Source of the DNA: Deltaproteobacteria bacterium
GTDB taxonomy: Bacteria > Myxococcota_A > Polyangia > Haliangiales > JADYYK01
Reading direction: 5' to 3'
DNA length: 64,000 nucleotides
NCBI GenBank assembly: GCA_020853705.1
Contig: JADYYK010000014.1
Location: 1-64,000, forward strand
Shown: positions 50,868 to 61,786 of the stretch, piece by piece
How the letters are laid out: every line of letters begins with the position of its first letter
Position numbering within the stretch: the stretch's first letter is position 1
Notes under the pieces: model-generated
The model's database searches: none
Seen by the model: the letters and a program-made list of their open reading frames with translations, nothing else
What the model was told of the DNA's origin: nothing
Made by a program: the position numbers and the translations under genes

Positions 50868-50896
50868 GACATAGCGCAATCCTTGCGGCTTTTCAA
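50868..50896 (-). promoter_or_regulatory. Promoter of CBM9-like lipoprotein gene
   Basis: TTGAAA (50891-50896), 17 bases, TATGTC (50868-50873), six bases, ATG 50861. The -35 overlaps the stop codon of the upstream gene. Confidence 0.65.
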
Positions 50897-52236
50897 ATCA
50901 AGTAATCGTCGGCCTCGACCGGCTCGGCGGCCAGCAGTCGCTCGTTGTCGCGTTCCCGTGTGACCTGGAGCTGGTACAGGTGGCCCAGGAGCTGCGGATA
51001 GTCCTTCACCACCAGGTCGAAGTCCTCGCGCGGCAGCAGCAGCAGGGCGGTCTTCTCGATCGCCACGATGCTGGCCTGCGCCGGCCGCCGCCCCAGCAGC
51101 GACATCTCGCCGAAGACGTCGCCCGGCCCCAGGCGTGACAGCACCAGCTTGCCGCCGCCGTCGTCCCGCTTGCGCACCTCGACCGCGCCGGTGACGATGA
51201 CGTGGATCCCCTCGCCCTCGGCGCCCTCCTCGACCACGCGGGTGCCGGCCGGCACCACCCGGCGCGAGAAGCGCTCGGCCAGCCGGCTGCGCTCCTCGCT
51301 GCGGATCTCGCGGAACACCGCCGAGGTCACCATCAGGTTGGCGATCAGCCGATCGCGACAGTGCGCCGCCAGCACCTCGGCCAGCTTCGGCTCGGCGGCG
51401 GCCAGCTGCTCCAGCGGGCCCCGCGCGATCTCGAACAGCTCGACGTCGCTCTCGGCCACCGCGCGCGCGCTGCGGGCGGTGCCGCCCAGCAGCGCCATCT
51501 CGCCGAAGAAGGCGCCCGGCCCCAGCCGCGACAGCACGACCTCGGCGCCGGGCTGCTGGCGCTCGATGCGCACCCGCCCGCGCGCGATGACCCAGAACGC
51601 CTCCGCCGGCCCGCCCTGCTCGACGATGACGCTACCCGCCTGGGCCCGGCGCGCGCCCAGGAGCTCGACGAAGCTCGCGAAGGCGTCCGGCTCCAGGGCG
51701 CGGAACAGCGGCAGCGCGGGCAGCCTGGCCGCCGCGGGCACCGCCCGGGCCGCCGCCAGCGCCGGCTTCAGCGCCGTTTCGGCCTGCTTGCGCAGCGTCG
51801 CGTCATTCGCCGGATTCGCCGGATTCGCCGGACTCGCCGGATTCGCCTGCGCCGGCTTGCTCGCCACCGGCGCCGTCGACTTCGCGCGCCCCATCGGCGG
51901 CGGCCCCACCCGGTGCGCAGGGTCGACCCGCTTCGAGCGCGCGCCATAGTCGTCGGCCAGCCGCTCCAGCAGCCGGGCCGCGGCGCCGCGATCGAGCCCC
52001 TCGAGCTGCTTGACCGCCGACAGCGCCTGCATCAGCTGGCCGCCCTCGGCCGCGGCGTGGGCCAGCGCGCTCTGCGCCTCGACGGCGGCCGCCACCCCGC
52101 CCAGCTCGGCCACGCCGCGTGCGACCTTGGCCAGCGCCCACAGGTCGGTGGGCTCCGCGCTCAGCGTCGCGATGGCCTGGGCCAGCGCCGCCCGGTCGAG
52201 CCTGGCGGCCGGTGCCGCCTTGCCGGGCGCGGCCAA
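50893..52236 (-). CDS. Protein with two cyclic-nucleotide-binding domains
   Basis: A 447-residue protein. A helical N-terminal part (1-100) contains TPR-like segments. A linker (about 130-150) carries ANP/ASP repeats from a 9-base DNA repeat. Two CRP-type cNMP-binding domains follow at about 175-290 and 300-420. The phosphate-binding cassettes are GEMALLGGTARSARAVA in the first and GEMSLLGRRPAQASIVA in the second; only the first has the canonical Arg-Ser-Ala. No DNA-binding helix-turn-helix follows, so it is not a CRP-type activator and more likely a signalling adaptor. TTG start, one base after the stop of the upstream kinase gene, implies one transcript with it. Confidence 0.88.
   Translation of the reverse strand: MAAPGKAAPAARLDRAALAQAIATLSAEPTDLWALAKVARGVAELGGVAAAVEAQSALAHAAAEGGQLMQALSAVKQLEGLDRGAAARLLERLADDYGARSKRVDPAHRVGPPPMGRAKSTAPVASKPAQANPASPANPANPANDATLRKQAETALKPALAAARAVPAAARLPALPLFRALEPDAFASFVELLGARRAQAGSVIVEQGGPAEAFWVIARGRVRIERQQPGAEVVLSRLGPGAFFGEMALLGGTARSARAVAESDVELFEIARGPLEQLAAAEPKLAEVLAAHCRDRLIANLMVTSAVFREIRSEERSRLAERFSRRVVPAGTRVVEEGAEGEGIHVIVTGAVEVRKRDDGGGKLVLSRLGPGDVFGEMSLLGRRPAQASIVAIEKTALLLLPREDFDLVVKDYPQLLGHLYQLQVTRERDNERLLAAEPVEADDYLI
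51800..51852. repeat. 9-base in-frame tandem repeat (GCCGGATTC type)
   Basis: About five units of GCCGGATTC/GCCGGACTC within the cNMP-domain gene encode Asn-Pro-Ala or Ser-Pro-Ala triplets of the linker. Unit changes would keep the frame. Confidence 0.7.
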
Positions 52237-52237
52237 C

Positions 52238-54130
<1,893 letters not shown>

Positions 54131-54140
54131 GGGATGCATT

Positions 54141-54169
54141 ATTATGTCCGGTGTCGGTTCGCATGTAAA
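54141..54169 (-). promoter_or_regulatory. Promoter of PEGA kinase gene
   Basis: TTTACA (54164-54169), 17 bases, CATAAT (54141-54146) on the minus strand; close to sigma70 consensus and the most A+T-rich spot nearby. The divergent YihY gene begins 12 bases from the -35. Confidence 0.6.
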
Positions 54170-54180
54170 ACGCACGAACC

Positions 54181-55563
54181 TTGTCCACGACCTCTCCAGA
54201 TCCCGTGCCCGCCAGCCGCGCCCCCGCGCGCGCCAGGCTGAGCCACCTGATTGCGGCCTCGCGCTCGGGCCGGGACTTCAGCCCGTCGGGGCTGGTGCGC
54301 GGCCTGATCTACTCGGTCCGCGTCGTGATCCAGGTCGTCAAGCTGTGGTTTACCGATAGTTGCCCGCAGAAGGCCGCCGCCCTCACCTTCACCACCGCGC
54401 TGTCGCTGGTGCCCATCATGGGCGTCGCGCTGGCCGTCCTCGATCTGACCGGCGCCCTGGAGGCGCAGTCGGCCTTCGTCGACTTCCTGGCCCGCCAGGT
54501 GCTGCCCGACATCGAGCGCACCCAGATCGTGGCCACCGTGGTCAGCTTCTCCAAGCACATCTCCATCGAGACCGTGGGCATCCCCGGCCTGGCCGCCACG
54601 CTGTTCGTCGGCTTCATGCTGTTTCACAACATCGAGGGCATCTTCAACCAGATCTGGCGCATCGACCGCAACCGCCCGCTGACCTCGAAGTTCTTCGTGT
54701 TCTACACCTTGGTCACCATGGTGCCGCCGCTACTTGGCTACACCGTGTACCAGGCCACCATCATCACCGACGAGCACCCGCAGATCAGCTACCTGATCGC
54801 GGCCGGCGGCACCTTCGCCTCGCTGTTCCTGACCAACAAGCTCTTGCCGGCGACCCGGGTGCGCATCCTGCCGGCGCTGATCGGCAGCATCTTCGGCGCC
54901 GCCCTCATCGAGGTCGCCAAGCTGGGCTTCCGGATCTATGTGTCCGAGGTCGCGCTCAAGAGCTACAGCGGGATCTACGGGCGCTTCGGCCTGGTGCCCA
55001 TCTTCCTGGTCTGGATGTACGTGACCTGGAACATCGTGCTCTTGTCGGCCGAGATCAGCCACGCGCTGCAGAACCTGCCCGCGCTGGAGCGCGAGCACGG
55101 CCGCCGCGATCTCGAGGACGAGCTGTTCCAGAAGTTCTCCGGCGGCTTCGCCGCGCGCCTGCTGTGCGCGGTCGCCGAGCACTACCAGGCCGGCGGCCAG
55201 GGCCTGTCGCGCACCGAGCTGTGCGCCCGCTTCGACGCCAGCGAGGACGTCGTCGAGCGCGTGTTTCATCGCCTCAAGCGCGTCGGCCTGGCCATCGAGG
55301 TCGACCAGCCCGGGATCGCCTACCTGCCTGGCCGCCCGGCCAGCGACATCCAGCTCGACCAGATCATGGCCGCCTTCGGTGACGCCGGCGGCGTGATGCC
55401 CGACGGTGGCCCCAGCCAGGCCTGCAACCCGCGCCTCGAGGCCATCCTGGCCGACATCGCCAGCGCCGCGCGCGCCCGCACCGGGGTGTCGCTGGCCGAC
55501 CTCATCCGCCCCGATCCCGCCGATCCGACCGAAGACGTCATCCCGCTGAACGACCGGAAATAG
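54181..55563 (+). CDS. YihY/BrkB-family inner-membrane protein
   Basis: A 460-residue membrane protein. The YihY domain (about 55-300) has SCPQKAAALTFTTALSLVP, LFHNIEGIFNQIWRI, RGxGxP-like PLTSKFFVFYTLVTMVPPLLG, and a final YGRFGLVPIFLVWMYVTWNIVLL, giving about six membrane helices. The cytoplasmic C-terminal part (about 330-460) contains a winged-helix-like segment (LSRTELCARFDASEDVVERVFHRL, quoted in part as FDASEDVVERVFHRL). The old name RNase BN for this family is known to be wrong; a transporter-like role is assumed. TTG 54181 is the annotated start; GTG 54205 is possible. It is divergent from the kinase gene. Confidence 0.93.
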   Translation: MSTTSPDPVPASRAPARARLSHLIAASRSGRDFSPSGLVRGLIYSVRVVIQVVKLWFTDSCPQKAAALTFTTALSLVPIMGVALAVLDLTGALEAQSAFVDFLARQVLPDIERTQIVATVVSFSKHISIETVGIPGLAATLFVGFMLFHNIEGIFNQIWRIDRNRPLTSKFFVFYTLVTMVPPLLGYTVYQATIITDEHPQISYLIAAGGTFASLFLTNKLLPATRVRILPALIGSIFGAALIEVAKLGFRIYVSEVALKSYSGIYGRFGLVPIFLVWMYVTWNIVLLSAEISHALQNLPALEREHGRRDLEDELFQKFSGGFAARLLCAVAEHYQAGGQGLSRTELCARFDASEDVVERVFHRLKRVGLAIEVDQPGIAYLPGRPASDIQLDQIMAAFGDAGGVMPDGGPSQACNPRLEAILADIASAARARTGVSLADLIRPDPADPTEDVIPLNDRK

Positions 55564-55622
55564 CCGGCCGCGATTCCGGCCTGTCACCGATCTCCGTCCC
55601 CCCTTCCGGCATTGCTCATCGC

Positions 55623-55657
55623 CTGTTGCCTGTCACCTGTGCCCTGTCGCCTGTCGG
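55623..55657 (+). repeat. CTGTNNC heptamer array, copy C
   Basis: Five units CTGTNNC with endings TGC, CAC, GCC, CGC and, in place of the last C, CGG. It overlaps the 3' end of the minus-strand propeller gene, whose stop codon (55633-55635) lies within the second unit. Confidence 0.85.
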
Positions 55658-56865
55658 TCCGCCTTCTGCGCCTCGCGCGCGGCCTTCCTCCGCTTCGCGC
55701 TGCGCGCCTTGGCCTCGGCCAGGCGCACCTCGTAGGGCTTGGGCTCGCGCTGCGGCGGGCGCACCAGCTTCTTCAGATCCGCGATGCCCTCGGCGCTGAA
55801 GCTGGGCAGCGGCCCCGGCGTGTCCCCCGGCAGCAGGTGCTCGAACACCGCCATGTTGTCCGAGTCCCAGCCGGTGACATAGATCCGGCGCCCGTCGGGG
55901 CTGACCGCGACGCCCGAGCCGCGGGTGACCGGCAGCGGGACGATCCAGGACCGCCAGCTCGCCAGGTCGACGATCGACATGGTGTCGCCGCGATAGTCCG
56001 CGGTGAACAGGAAGCGGCCGTCGCGGGTGAAGTCCATGGTCTTGGGCCCGTGGCCGACCGACACCTTGCGCACCACCTCATCGGTCGCGGGATCGATGAC
56101 GTGCAGGAGGTGCGTGCCCAGGCACGAGATGATGATGAGGCCCGCGGGCGTGGTCCCGGCATGGCGCGGGAACTTGCACGACTTGCGCGTGGTCGCGGTC
56201 AGCGTGGCGGCGTCGATCACCGACCAGGTGTGCGCCCCGGTGTTGGCGACATAGATCTTCTTGCCGTCGTGCGTGATGGCGACGCCGCGCGGCTGGTAGT
56301 CGGTCTTGACGTTCTTGATGAGCAGGTTGGTCCTGAGGTCGACCACGCTGACCGAGGCGCTCTCCCAGTTGGACACGTAGGCGCGCCGCCCGTCGGGTGA
56401 CAGCGCGAAGTGCTTGGGCACCTTGCCGGTGCCATAGGCGCGCTTGATCTCCAGCGTGGCGGGGTCGAGGCCGAGCAGCTGCTGGTGATAGAAGTTGGAG
56501 ACGTAGACCAGCTCGCCGTCGACCGAGGGCAGCACCTCGACGGCGTTGCCGGGGAACTTCGCCCTGGCCGTGATCTCCAGCGTGGCCGGATCGTAGCGGT
56601 ACACGTTGCGCCCGTCGTGGTGGCCGAAGTTGGTCACGATGACGTGCTTGCCGTCGGCGGTCACCGTGACCCCCTTGGGCAGAGACCCGGTGTCGACCAC
56701 CGCGAGCAACCGGAACCAGTCGCCGCCGGCCTCGAACCAGCGCTGCTTCTGGATGGCCTTCAGCGACAGATCACGAGTGATCTCCGCCTCGGGCGGCGCC
56801 TCCGCGCGGGCCACCCCTGCCCCACCCGCGGCCAGCGCCGCCAGCACCACCCAGCTCACACGCAC
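55633..56865 (-). CDS. Secreted YVTN-type beta-propeller protein
   Basis: A 410-residue protein with signal peptide (VSWVVLAALAAGGAGVARA, then EAPPE). Seven-bladed propeller repeats of the YVTN/cytochrome-cd1-like type follow, e.g. GVTVTADGKHVIVTNFG, HFALSPDGRRAYVSNWES, GVAITHDGKKIYVANTG and GVAVSPDGRRIYVTGWDSD. One blade holds two Cys (KSCKFP, IISCLG). The C-terminal tail (about 365-410) is basic and helical and ends RQATGHR, encoded by the heptamer repeat. GTG 56865 is chosen because TAGCGT lies seven bases upstream; the longer frame starts at GTG 56874. Function is probably ligand or metal-complex binding outside the cytoplasm; unproven. Confidence 0.9.
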   Translation of the reverse strand: MRVSWVVLAALAAGGAGVARAEAPPEAEITRDLSLKAIQKQRWFEAGGDWFRLLAVVDTGSLPKGVTVTADGKHVIVTNFGHHDGRNVYRYDPATLEITARAKFPGNAVEVLPSVDGELVYVSNFYHQQLLGLDPATLEIKRAYGTGKVPKHFALSPDGRRAYVSNWESASVSVVDLRTNLLIKNVKTDYQPRGVAITHDGKKIYVANTGAHTWSVIDAATLTATTRKSCKFPRHAGTTPAGLIIISCLGTHLLHVIDPATDEVVRKVSVGHGPKTMDFTRDGRFLFTADYRGDTMSIVDLASWRSWIVPLPVTRGSGVAVSPDGRRIYVTGWDSDNMAVFEHLLPGDTPGPLPSFSAEGIADLKKLVRPPQREPKPYEVRLAEAKARSAKRRKAAREAQKADRQATGHR

Positions 56866-56872
56866 GACCCAC

Positions 56873-56878
56873 ACGCTA
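56873..56878 (-). promoter_or_regulatory. TAGCGT box for YVTN gene
   Basis: TAGCGT on the minus strand, seven bases before GTG 56865, in the divergent region with ilvC. Confidence 0.35.
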
Positions 56879-56882
56879 GCCG

Positions 56883-56911
56883 TTGAAACGCCGCCAGCGA
56901 AAGGCTATTCT
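56883..56911 (+). promoter_or_regulatory. ilvC promoter
   Basis: TTGAAA (56883-56888), 17 bases, TATTCT (56906-56911). Transcription would start near 56918, leaving a leader of about 45 bases with AAGGAG (56949-56954) before ATG 56964. This gene has a normal leader, unlike many neighbours. Confidence 0.7.
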
Positions 56912-56963
56912 TTGCCGCGCTGCGTCACAGAGGCGCGGCACCCTCGGCAAGGAGTCCCAGCGC

Positions 56964-57971
56964 ATGGCGACGGTCTATTACGAGAAGGACGCGAACCTCG
57001 AGTACCTCCAGGGCAAGCAGGTCGTGATCTATGGCTATGGCAGCCAGGGTCACGCCCACGCCCAGAACCTGCGCGACAGCGGCGTCAAGGTCGCGGTCGG
57101 GCTGCGCCCCGGTTCGCGGCGCATCGAGCTGGCCAAGAAGGCAGGCATCGAGGTCTACGAGGATCTCGGGGCCGGCGCCCGCGCCGCCGACATCGCGATG
57201 ATCCTCATCAATGACGAGCACCAGGGCGCGCTGTACGCCGAGCACATCGCGCCCAACCTGCGCGATGGCGCCGCGCTGGCCTTCGCGCACGGCTTCAACA
57301 TCCGCTTCCAGCAGATCGTGCCCAAGCCGGTGCACGACGTCTTCCTGATCGCGCCCAAGGGCCCCGGCCACCTGGTGCGCCGCGCCTATGTCGATCAGAT
57401 CGGCGTTCCCGCGCTGGTCGCGGTGCACCAGGACGCCACCGGCAAGGCCAAGCAGATCGCGCTGGCCTACGGGCGCGGGATCGGGTCGGCGCGCGCCGGC
57501 ATCATCGAGACCACCTTCTCGGAGGAGTGCGAGACCGACCTGTTCGGCGAGCAGGCCGTGCTGTGCGGCGGTCTGACCGCGCTGATCCAGGCCGGCTTCG
57601 AGACCCTGATCAACGCCGGCTACCAGCCCGAGGTCGCCTACTTCGAGTGTCTGCACGAGGTCAAGCTGATCGTCGATCTCATCTACGAGGCCGGCATCGC
57701 CAACATGCGCTACTCGGTGTCCGACACCGCCGAGTACGGCGACCTGACCCGCGGCCCCAAGGTCATCGGCCCGGAGTCGCGCGCCGCCATGAAGCAGATC
57801 CTCGCCGACATCCAGAGCGGCGCCTTCGCCAAGGAGTTCATCGACGAGAACAAGGCCGGCCGCCCGCGCATGAAGGCGCTGGCGGAGGCCGGCAAGGCGC
57901 ACCCCATCGAGCAGGTCGGCGCCAAGCTGCGCTCGATGATGCCCTGGCTGCGCGGCCCCGCCAAGGAGTAG
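56964..57971 (+). CDS. ilvC: Ketol-acid reductoisomerase, class I
   Basis: The 335-residue enzyme converts acetolactate or acetohydroxybutyrate to the dihydroxy acids of valine, leucine and isoleucine synthesis. The Rossmann loop [11 protein letters not shown] is at 24-34. The cofactor loop GLRPGSRR near 53-60 has the Arg/Ser pattern of NADPH-using forms. [19 protein letters not shown] and [16 protein letters not shown] hold the catalytic and Mg-binding residues, followed by a [17 protein letters not shown] helix. Length fits class I (about 335-340). Strong promoter and ribosome-binding site. ilvBN and leu genes are not nearby, so it is a stand-alone locus here. Confidence 0.98.
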   Translation: MATVYYEKDANLEYLQGKQVVIYGYGSQGHAHAQNLRDSGVKVAVGLRPGSRRIELAKKAGIEVYEDLGAGARAADIAMILINDEHQGALYAEHIAPNLRDGAALAFAHGFNIRFQQIVPKPVHDVFLIAPKGPGHLVRRAYVDQIGVPALVAVHQDATGKAKQIALAYGRGIGSARAGIIETTFSEECETDLFGEQAVLCGGLTALIQAGFETLINAGYQPEVAYFECLHEVKLIVDLIYEAGIANMRYSVSDTAEYGDLTRGPKVIGPESRAAMKQILADIQSGAFAKEFIDENKAGRPRMKALAEAGKAHPIEQVGAKLRSMMPWLRGPAKE

Positions 57972-58001
57972 CCGGCGGCTCGAGCGCCCCTCGCTTCCCC
58001 T

Positions 58002-58036
58002 CTTTCGCCTTCCGCTTTCCCGCTTCGCCCCTTCGG
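58002..58036. repeat. Degenerate CTTYCGC heptamer tract
   Basis: CTTTCGC, CTTCCGC, TTTCCCG, CTTCGCC and CCTTCGG: five 7-base steps of decreasing fit in the 141-base gap after ilvC. It is weaker than the CTGTNNC arrays but has the same period. Confidence 0.4.
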
Positions 58037-58112
58037 CCACTCGCTGTACCGTGAATGTGCTGGCGCTGACCTCGTCAGGCGGCGCCGAGCGGGTTCAAGA
58101 GGGGGGGCAAAG

Positions 58113-58652
58113 ATGGAGACGCTCGTCCAGGCACTCACCAAGCTCGTCAGCCGCGACTACGGCCCAGCCAATCCGCGGCCAGCCGCGCCGCGCCCCATCG
58201 AGGTCGACCTCGGGGCAGCGCCGCCCTGCGTGCGTGCGCTCGCCGAGGCGCTGGCCGCGCACTTCTACCGGGTCAACCTCGGGCACCTGTCGATGTTCCA
58301 GAGCGGCTCCTCGTCACCGGTGTGCAGCCTGGAGAGCACGCTCGAGATGTCGTGCGAAAATGGCGCCATCGATGCGGGCTGGGTCCGCGCCAACTGCGGC
58401 GCGGACAAGGGCGCGTTCGACCCCGCGTGCACCATCGAGCTCGGGGCCGACGGTGGTGGCATGAGCTACTTCGGCGTGTCGTGGTCGGGCGGAACCCTGT
58501 CGATGGTGCTGGTGGAGCTCGAGGATCCCATCGAGGACAACATCGTGGAGCACTTCGCGACCGCCGAGGCGTTCCTCGCGTTCCTCGACGAGCGCAACGC
58601 CGACCGCGACTCGCCGCTCGCGGACGTCGCCGCGCTGAAAGCCGCGGTCTGA
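58113..58652 (+). CDS. Hypothetical protein, possibly SUKH-like
   Basis: A 179-residue soluble protein. Its N-terminal third is helical (LVQALTKLVSRDYG, VRALAEALAAHFYRV). The C-terminal part has the order strand-turn-strand GGGMSYFGVSWSGG, then LVELEDPIEDNIVEHFATAEAFLAFLDER, quoted in part as HFATAEAFLAFLDE. That end resembles the close of SMI1/KNR4 (SUKH) domains, often toxin-immunity proteins, but the central Trp/Gly motif is not clear, so the call stays open. Five Cys are scattered in the middle. A purine-rich GAGGGGGG ribosome-binding site precedes ATG. No toxin gene lies next to it. Confidence 0.75.
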   Translation: METLVQALTKLVSRDYGPANPRPAAPRPIEVDLGAAPPCVRALAEALAAHFYRVNLGHLSMFQSGSSSPVCSLESTLEMSCENGAIDAGWVRANCGADKGAFDPACTIELGADGGGMSYFGVSWSGGTLSMVLVELEDPIEDNIVEHFATAEAFLAFLDERNADRDSPLADVAALKAAV

Positions 58653-58696
58653 CCCGCCGGCCTCCGCGTCCCCTTCAAGTACTGCCGCTTTCGCAG

Positions 58697-58702
58697 TAGT
58701 CT
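58697..58702 (+). promoter_or_regulatory. TAGTCT box before AAA+ gene
   Basis: TAGTCT, seven bases, ATG 58710. Same hexamer as before gene 43331. A TTCAAG lies 17 bases further upstream (58674-58679), a poor -35. Confidence 0.4.
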
Positions 58703-58709
58703 CGGGGCG

Positions 58710-60926
58710 ATGGCCAAGAGCCCCGCCACCCCGCCCCCGGCATCCGCCCCCGCCCCGTACGCCAACCCCCGTGAGCAACTGGCCGCGCTGACCGAGTGTG
58801 TCCGCCTGCTGGTCGAGCGCCACCTGCTGGTGCAGGCCAGCCGCTACAACCCCGACGGCAGCGCGCAGCCACGCTTCTCGGTGGGCGCCGCCGAGGTGGT
58901 GCGCACGCTGTCGGGCCAGGCGCCGCCGGGCGAGCTGCTGGCGCGCAGCAGCGCCGCCGAGGAGCTGGTCAACAAGCGCTGGAAGGAGGCCATCGCGCGC
59001 ATCGAGGCCGCACGCGCGGCCGGTCAGCCGGCGCCCTTCCTGACCCTGATGCGGGCCTGTCACCTGGGCGACATCGAGGCCCGCGTGGTCGCGGTGCTGC
59101 TGGCGCCCGAGGTCGACCCCGACATGGAGCGCGTCTTCACCTTCGCCTACGACGACTTCACCAAGAAGCGGCCCGACGTCAGCTTCCTGTGCCAGCTCGT
59201 CGGCGGCGGCAGCGACGACGCCCGCGAGCGGGTGCGGCGCGCGCTGGGGCCGGGCGGCGTGCTGCGGCGCTCGCGCGTGGTCGTGATCGCGCATGGCCAT
59301 GGCGCCGAGGCGGCGCCGTTCGCGCTGCGCGCGGTGCGGCTGGCCGACCGGGTGGTCGATCACCTGCGTGGCGACGACCGGCTCGACGAGGCGCTGGAGG
59401 GCTTCTGCCGGGTGCCGCCCGAGCTGCCCCGGCTGTCCGAGGTCGTGGTCGACCCCGCGGTGCTGACCGCGGTGCAGCGCAGCCTGCGCCTGGGCGAGCC
59501 GGCGCCCGATCCGAACGACGCCAGCGCGCCGCGCCCGGCGCGACTGCTGGTGTTCGGCCCGCCCGGCACCGGCAAGACCATGCTCATCGAGGCGGTGTGC
59601 CAGGACGCCAAAAAGCCCATCCTGCGAGTGGATCTGCCGCTCTTGCTGGCGGATCCCGAGAACATGATGGATCGTTTCAGCGCGCTGCTGCGCGAGGCCG
59701 CGCTGCGTGGCGCGCTGCTCTTGTTCCAGGGCGGCGGCGAGATCGGGTCGGAGCGGGTGCCGCGCACCACCGCCGAGCGGCTCGGTGACCTCCTGCGCGA
59801 GGTCGACGCCCCGGTGGTCATCACCGCGCACGAGCGCCCCGAGTGGCTGGCGCCCAACATCCCCTCGCTGGGCGAGGTCGAGCTGCCGCTGCCGACCATG
59901 GCCGAGCGCCTCGAGCTGTGGCGCCGCTCGGTGCCGACGCGCACGCCGCTCGGCAACCCCGAGGATCTCGAGGTGGTGGCCAGCCGCTACTCGTTCGGCG
60001 GCGGCTCGATCCTGCGCGCGGCGCAGCGCGCCTCGTCCAAGGCCTGGCTGCGCTCACCCGACGCGCCCTTGATCACGCTGGAGGATCTCGGCGAGGCGGC
60101 GCGCCTGATGCTGTCGCACCGGCTGGGCACCATGGCGCAGCGCATCCCGCCCGGCTTCACCTGGGAAGACCTGGTGCTGCCCGAGGACACCCTGGAGCGC
60201 ATCCGCGAGGTGGTGCGCTTCGCGCGCCACCGCACCTACCTGCTGGAGTCGTGGGGCTTCTCCAAGAAGCTGCCCTACGGGCGCGGCGTGTCGGCCATCA
60301 TGGCGGGGCCGCCGGGCACCGGCAAGACCATGGTGGCGCAGCTCCTGGCGCGCGAGCTCGGCTATGACCTGTTTCGCATCGATCTCGCCCAGATCGTGAA
60401 CAAGTACATCGGCGAGACCGAGAAGAACCTGGCCCGCGTCTTCGACGAGGCGCAAAACTCGCACGCCATCCTGTTCTTCGACGAGGCCGACGCCCTGTTC
60501 GCCAAGCGCACCGAGGTCAAGTCGTCGGTCGATCGCTACGCCAACCTGGAGGTCAACTACCTGCTGCAGCGCATGGAGACCTACGACGGCGTGACCCTGC
60601 TGGCGACCAACCTGCAGCAGGGCATGGACGAGGCCTTCAAGCGCCGCGTGCGCTTCTCGGTCGAGTTCGAGATGCCCGAGCCCGACGTGCGCAAGAAGCT
60701 GTGGAAGAGCATGTTCCCGCCGCAGACCCCGCTGGCCGACGATATCGACTGGGACCTCCTGGCCAAGAAGTACGAGATGGCCGGCGGCCACATCAAGAAG
60801 GTCGCCATCCGCGCCGCCCTGATGGCGGTCGACCGCGGCGCCCACGTCCCCATCGGCAACGCCGACCTGCAGCTGGCGGCGCGCCTGGAGTACCGCGAGA
60901 TGGGCCGCATGATCTCGGGCAGCTGA
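58710..60926 (+). CDS. Twin AAA+ ATPase, contractile-injection-system ATPase-like
   Basis: A 738-residue protein. The N-terminal 260 residues are Pro/Ala-rich and then helical, with [21 protein letters not shown] typical of the winged-helix region of Afp15-like ATPases. The first AAA+ (about 275-450) has GPPGTGKTM, but where Walker B should be stands [13 protein letters not shown], lacking the acidic pair. The second AAA+ (about 490-720) is complete: [20 protein letters not shown], sensor 1 [17 protein letters not shown] and an RRVRF arginine region. Such ATPases often accompany extracellular contractile injection systems, but no tail, sheath or baseplate gene is in the window. It probably remodels protein partners. 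The next gene starts four bases later. Confidence 0.9.
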   Translation: MAKSPATPPPASAPAPYANPREQLAALTECVRLLVERHLLVQASRYNPDGSAQPRFSVGAAEVVRTLSGQAPPGELLARSSAAEELVNKRWKEAIARIEAARAAGQPAPFLTLMRACHLGDIEARVVAVLLAPEVDPDMERVFTFAYDDFTKKRPDVSFLCQLVGGGSDDARERVRRALGPGGVLRRSRVVVIAHGHGAEAAPFALRAVRLADRVVDHLRGDDRLDEALEGFCRVPPELPRLSEVVVDPAVLTAVQRSLRLGEPAPDPNDASAPRPARLLVFGPPGTGKTMLIEAVCQDAKKPILRVDLPLLLADPENMMDRFSALLREAALRGALLLFQGGGEIGSERVPRTTAERLGDLLREVDAPVVITAHERPEWLAPNIPSLGEVELPLPTMAERLELWRRSVPTRTPLGNPEDLEVVASRYSFGGGSILRAAQRASSKAWLRSPDAPLITLEDLGEAARLMLSHRLGTMAQRIPPGFTWEDLVLPEDTLERIREVVRFARHRTYLLESWGFSKKLPYGRGVSAIMAGPPGTGKTMVAQLLARELGYDLFRIDLAQIVNKYIGETEKNLARVFDEAQNSHAILFFDEADALFAKRTEVKSSVDRYANLEVNYLLQRMETYDGVTLLATNLQQGMDEAFKRRVRFSVEFEMPEPDVRKKLWKSMFPPQTPLADDIDWDLLAKKYEMAGGHIKKVAIRAALMAVDRGAHVPIGNADLQLAARLEYREMGRMISGS

Positions 60927-60930
60927 GACC

Positions 60931-61680
60931 TTGCGCGGCGGGGGCTGGGCCGCGCTGGCGCTGGCCGTGCTGGCGGCGCTGGGCGGCGCGGGTTGCAGGC
61001 GGACCGCCCGCAAGGCCGTGCCGGAGGCGGCCCCTGACGCCGGGGCCGGCAAGCTGGCGGGTGCCCAGCCGCGTCACGATGCGGGTGTCGCCGATGAAGA
61101 TGATGACGACCGTGATGATGGCGATGGCGGCGTGGACGACGAGGACGAGCCGTGGGCCGGCGACGCCTTCCCTGATGCGCCAGAGCCCTCCGACGACGTG
61201 ATCGGCTCCTGGTCCGGCCTGGATCAGACCCACCGCGAGTTCTGGTTCGGCCTCTGGCACGCCTCCGTCCACGTCTCGGACGGCTACAACGACCGCCTCG
61301 CGCTCTACTCTGACGGCCGCTTCATCGTGCGGGCCGATCAGTACGGCTGCGGCGATGGACTGAGCGCGGCGCGCGGCACCTGGACGCTGGAGGGCGCGAC
61401 CCTGGTGCTGGTGTCGACCTGGCGCGACCGAACGGTCGGCTCCGTCTGCAACCGGGACGAACTCGAGACCGAAGGCGGCACCACGGTGCACGAGCACACG
61501 GCCGTCACCCACCGGCTGCGCATCAAGGGCTGTCGCAAGGCCGACTGGGGCGAGGACTGGAGCGAGCACGACGACCTCACGTGCCGGCGACTCGTCGAGG
61601 CCCCAGGGCCGGCAGCCCTCCTCATCAACCACGGCGGCCCGTTCTGGCAGATCGACTCCGTCGGCGAGCTGGAAGACTGA
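60931..61680 (+). CDS. Putative lipoprotein, function unknown
   Basis: A 249-residue product starting with TTG four bases after the ATPase stop. Signal peptide (WAALALAVLAALGGAGC) with lipobox GAGC near residue 22. An Asp-rich linker (VADEDDDDRDDGDGG, about 52-72) leads to a beta-rich domain with YNDRLALYSDGRFIVR, GTWTLEGATLVLV and HRLRIKGC, the layout of a lipocalin/META-like or copper-resistance-NlpE-like eight-stranded sheet; not certain. It has paired Cys (YGCGDG, SVCN, KGCRK, LTCRR). Probably cotranscribed with the AAA+ gene through the short gap. Confidence 0.8.
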   Translation: MRGGGWAALALAVLAALGGAGCRRTARKAVPEAAPDAGAGKLAGAQPRHDAGVADEDDDDRDDGDGGVDDEDEPWAGDAFPDAPEPSDDVIGSWSGLDQTHREFWFGLWHASVHVSDGYNDRLALYSDGRFIVRADQYGCGDGLSAARGTWTLEGATLVLVSTWRDRTVGSVCNRDELETEGGTTVHEHTAVTHRLRIKGCRKADWGEDWSEHDDLTCRRLVEAPGPAALLINHGGPFWQIDSVGELED

Positions 61681-61786
61681 GACAACCGACCAGTCCGGTC
61701 GCACCTGAGACACCAGGCGCCGGCGCCGGAAGATGGCGCAGTTGCGTCGCGTCGCTGGCGGCGCCCGGCATGCTACAGACGACGGC

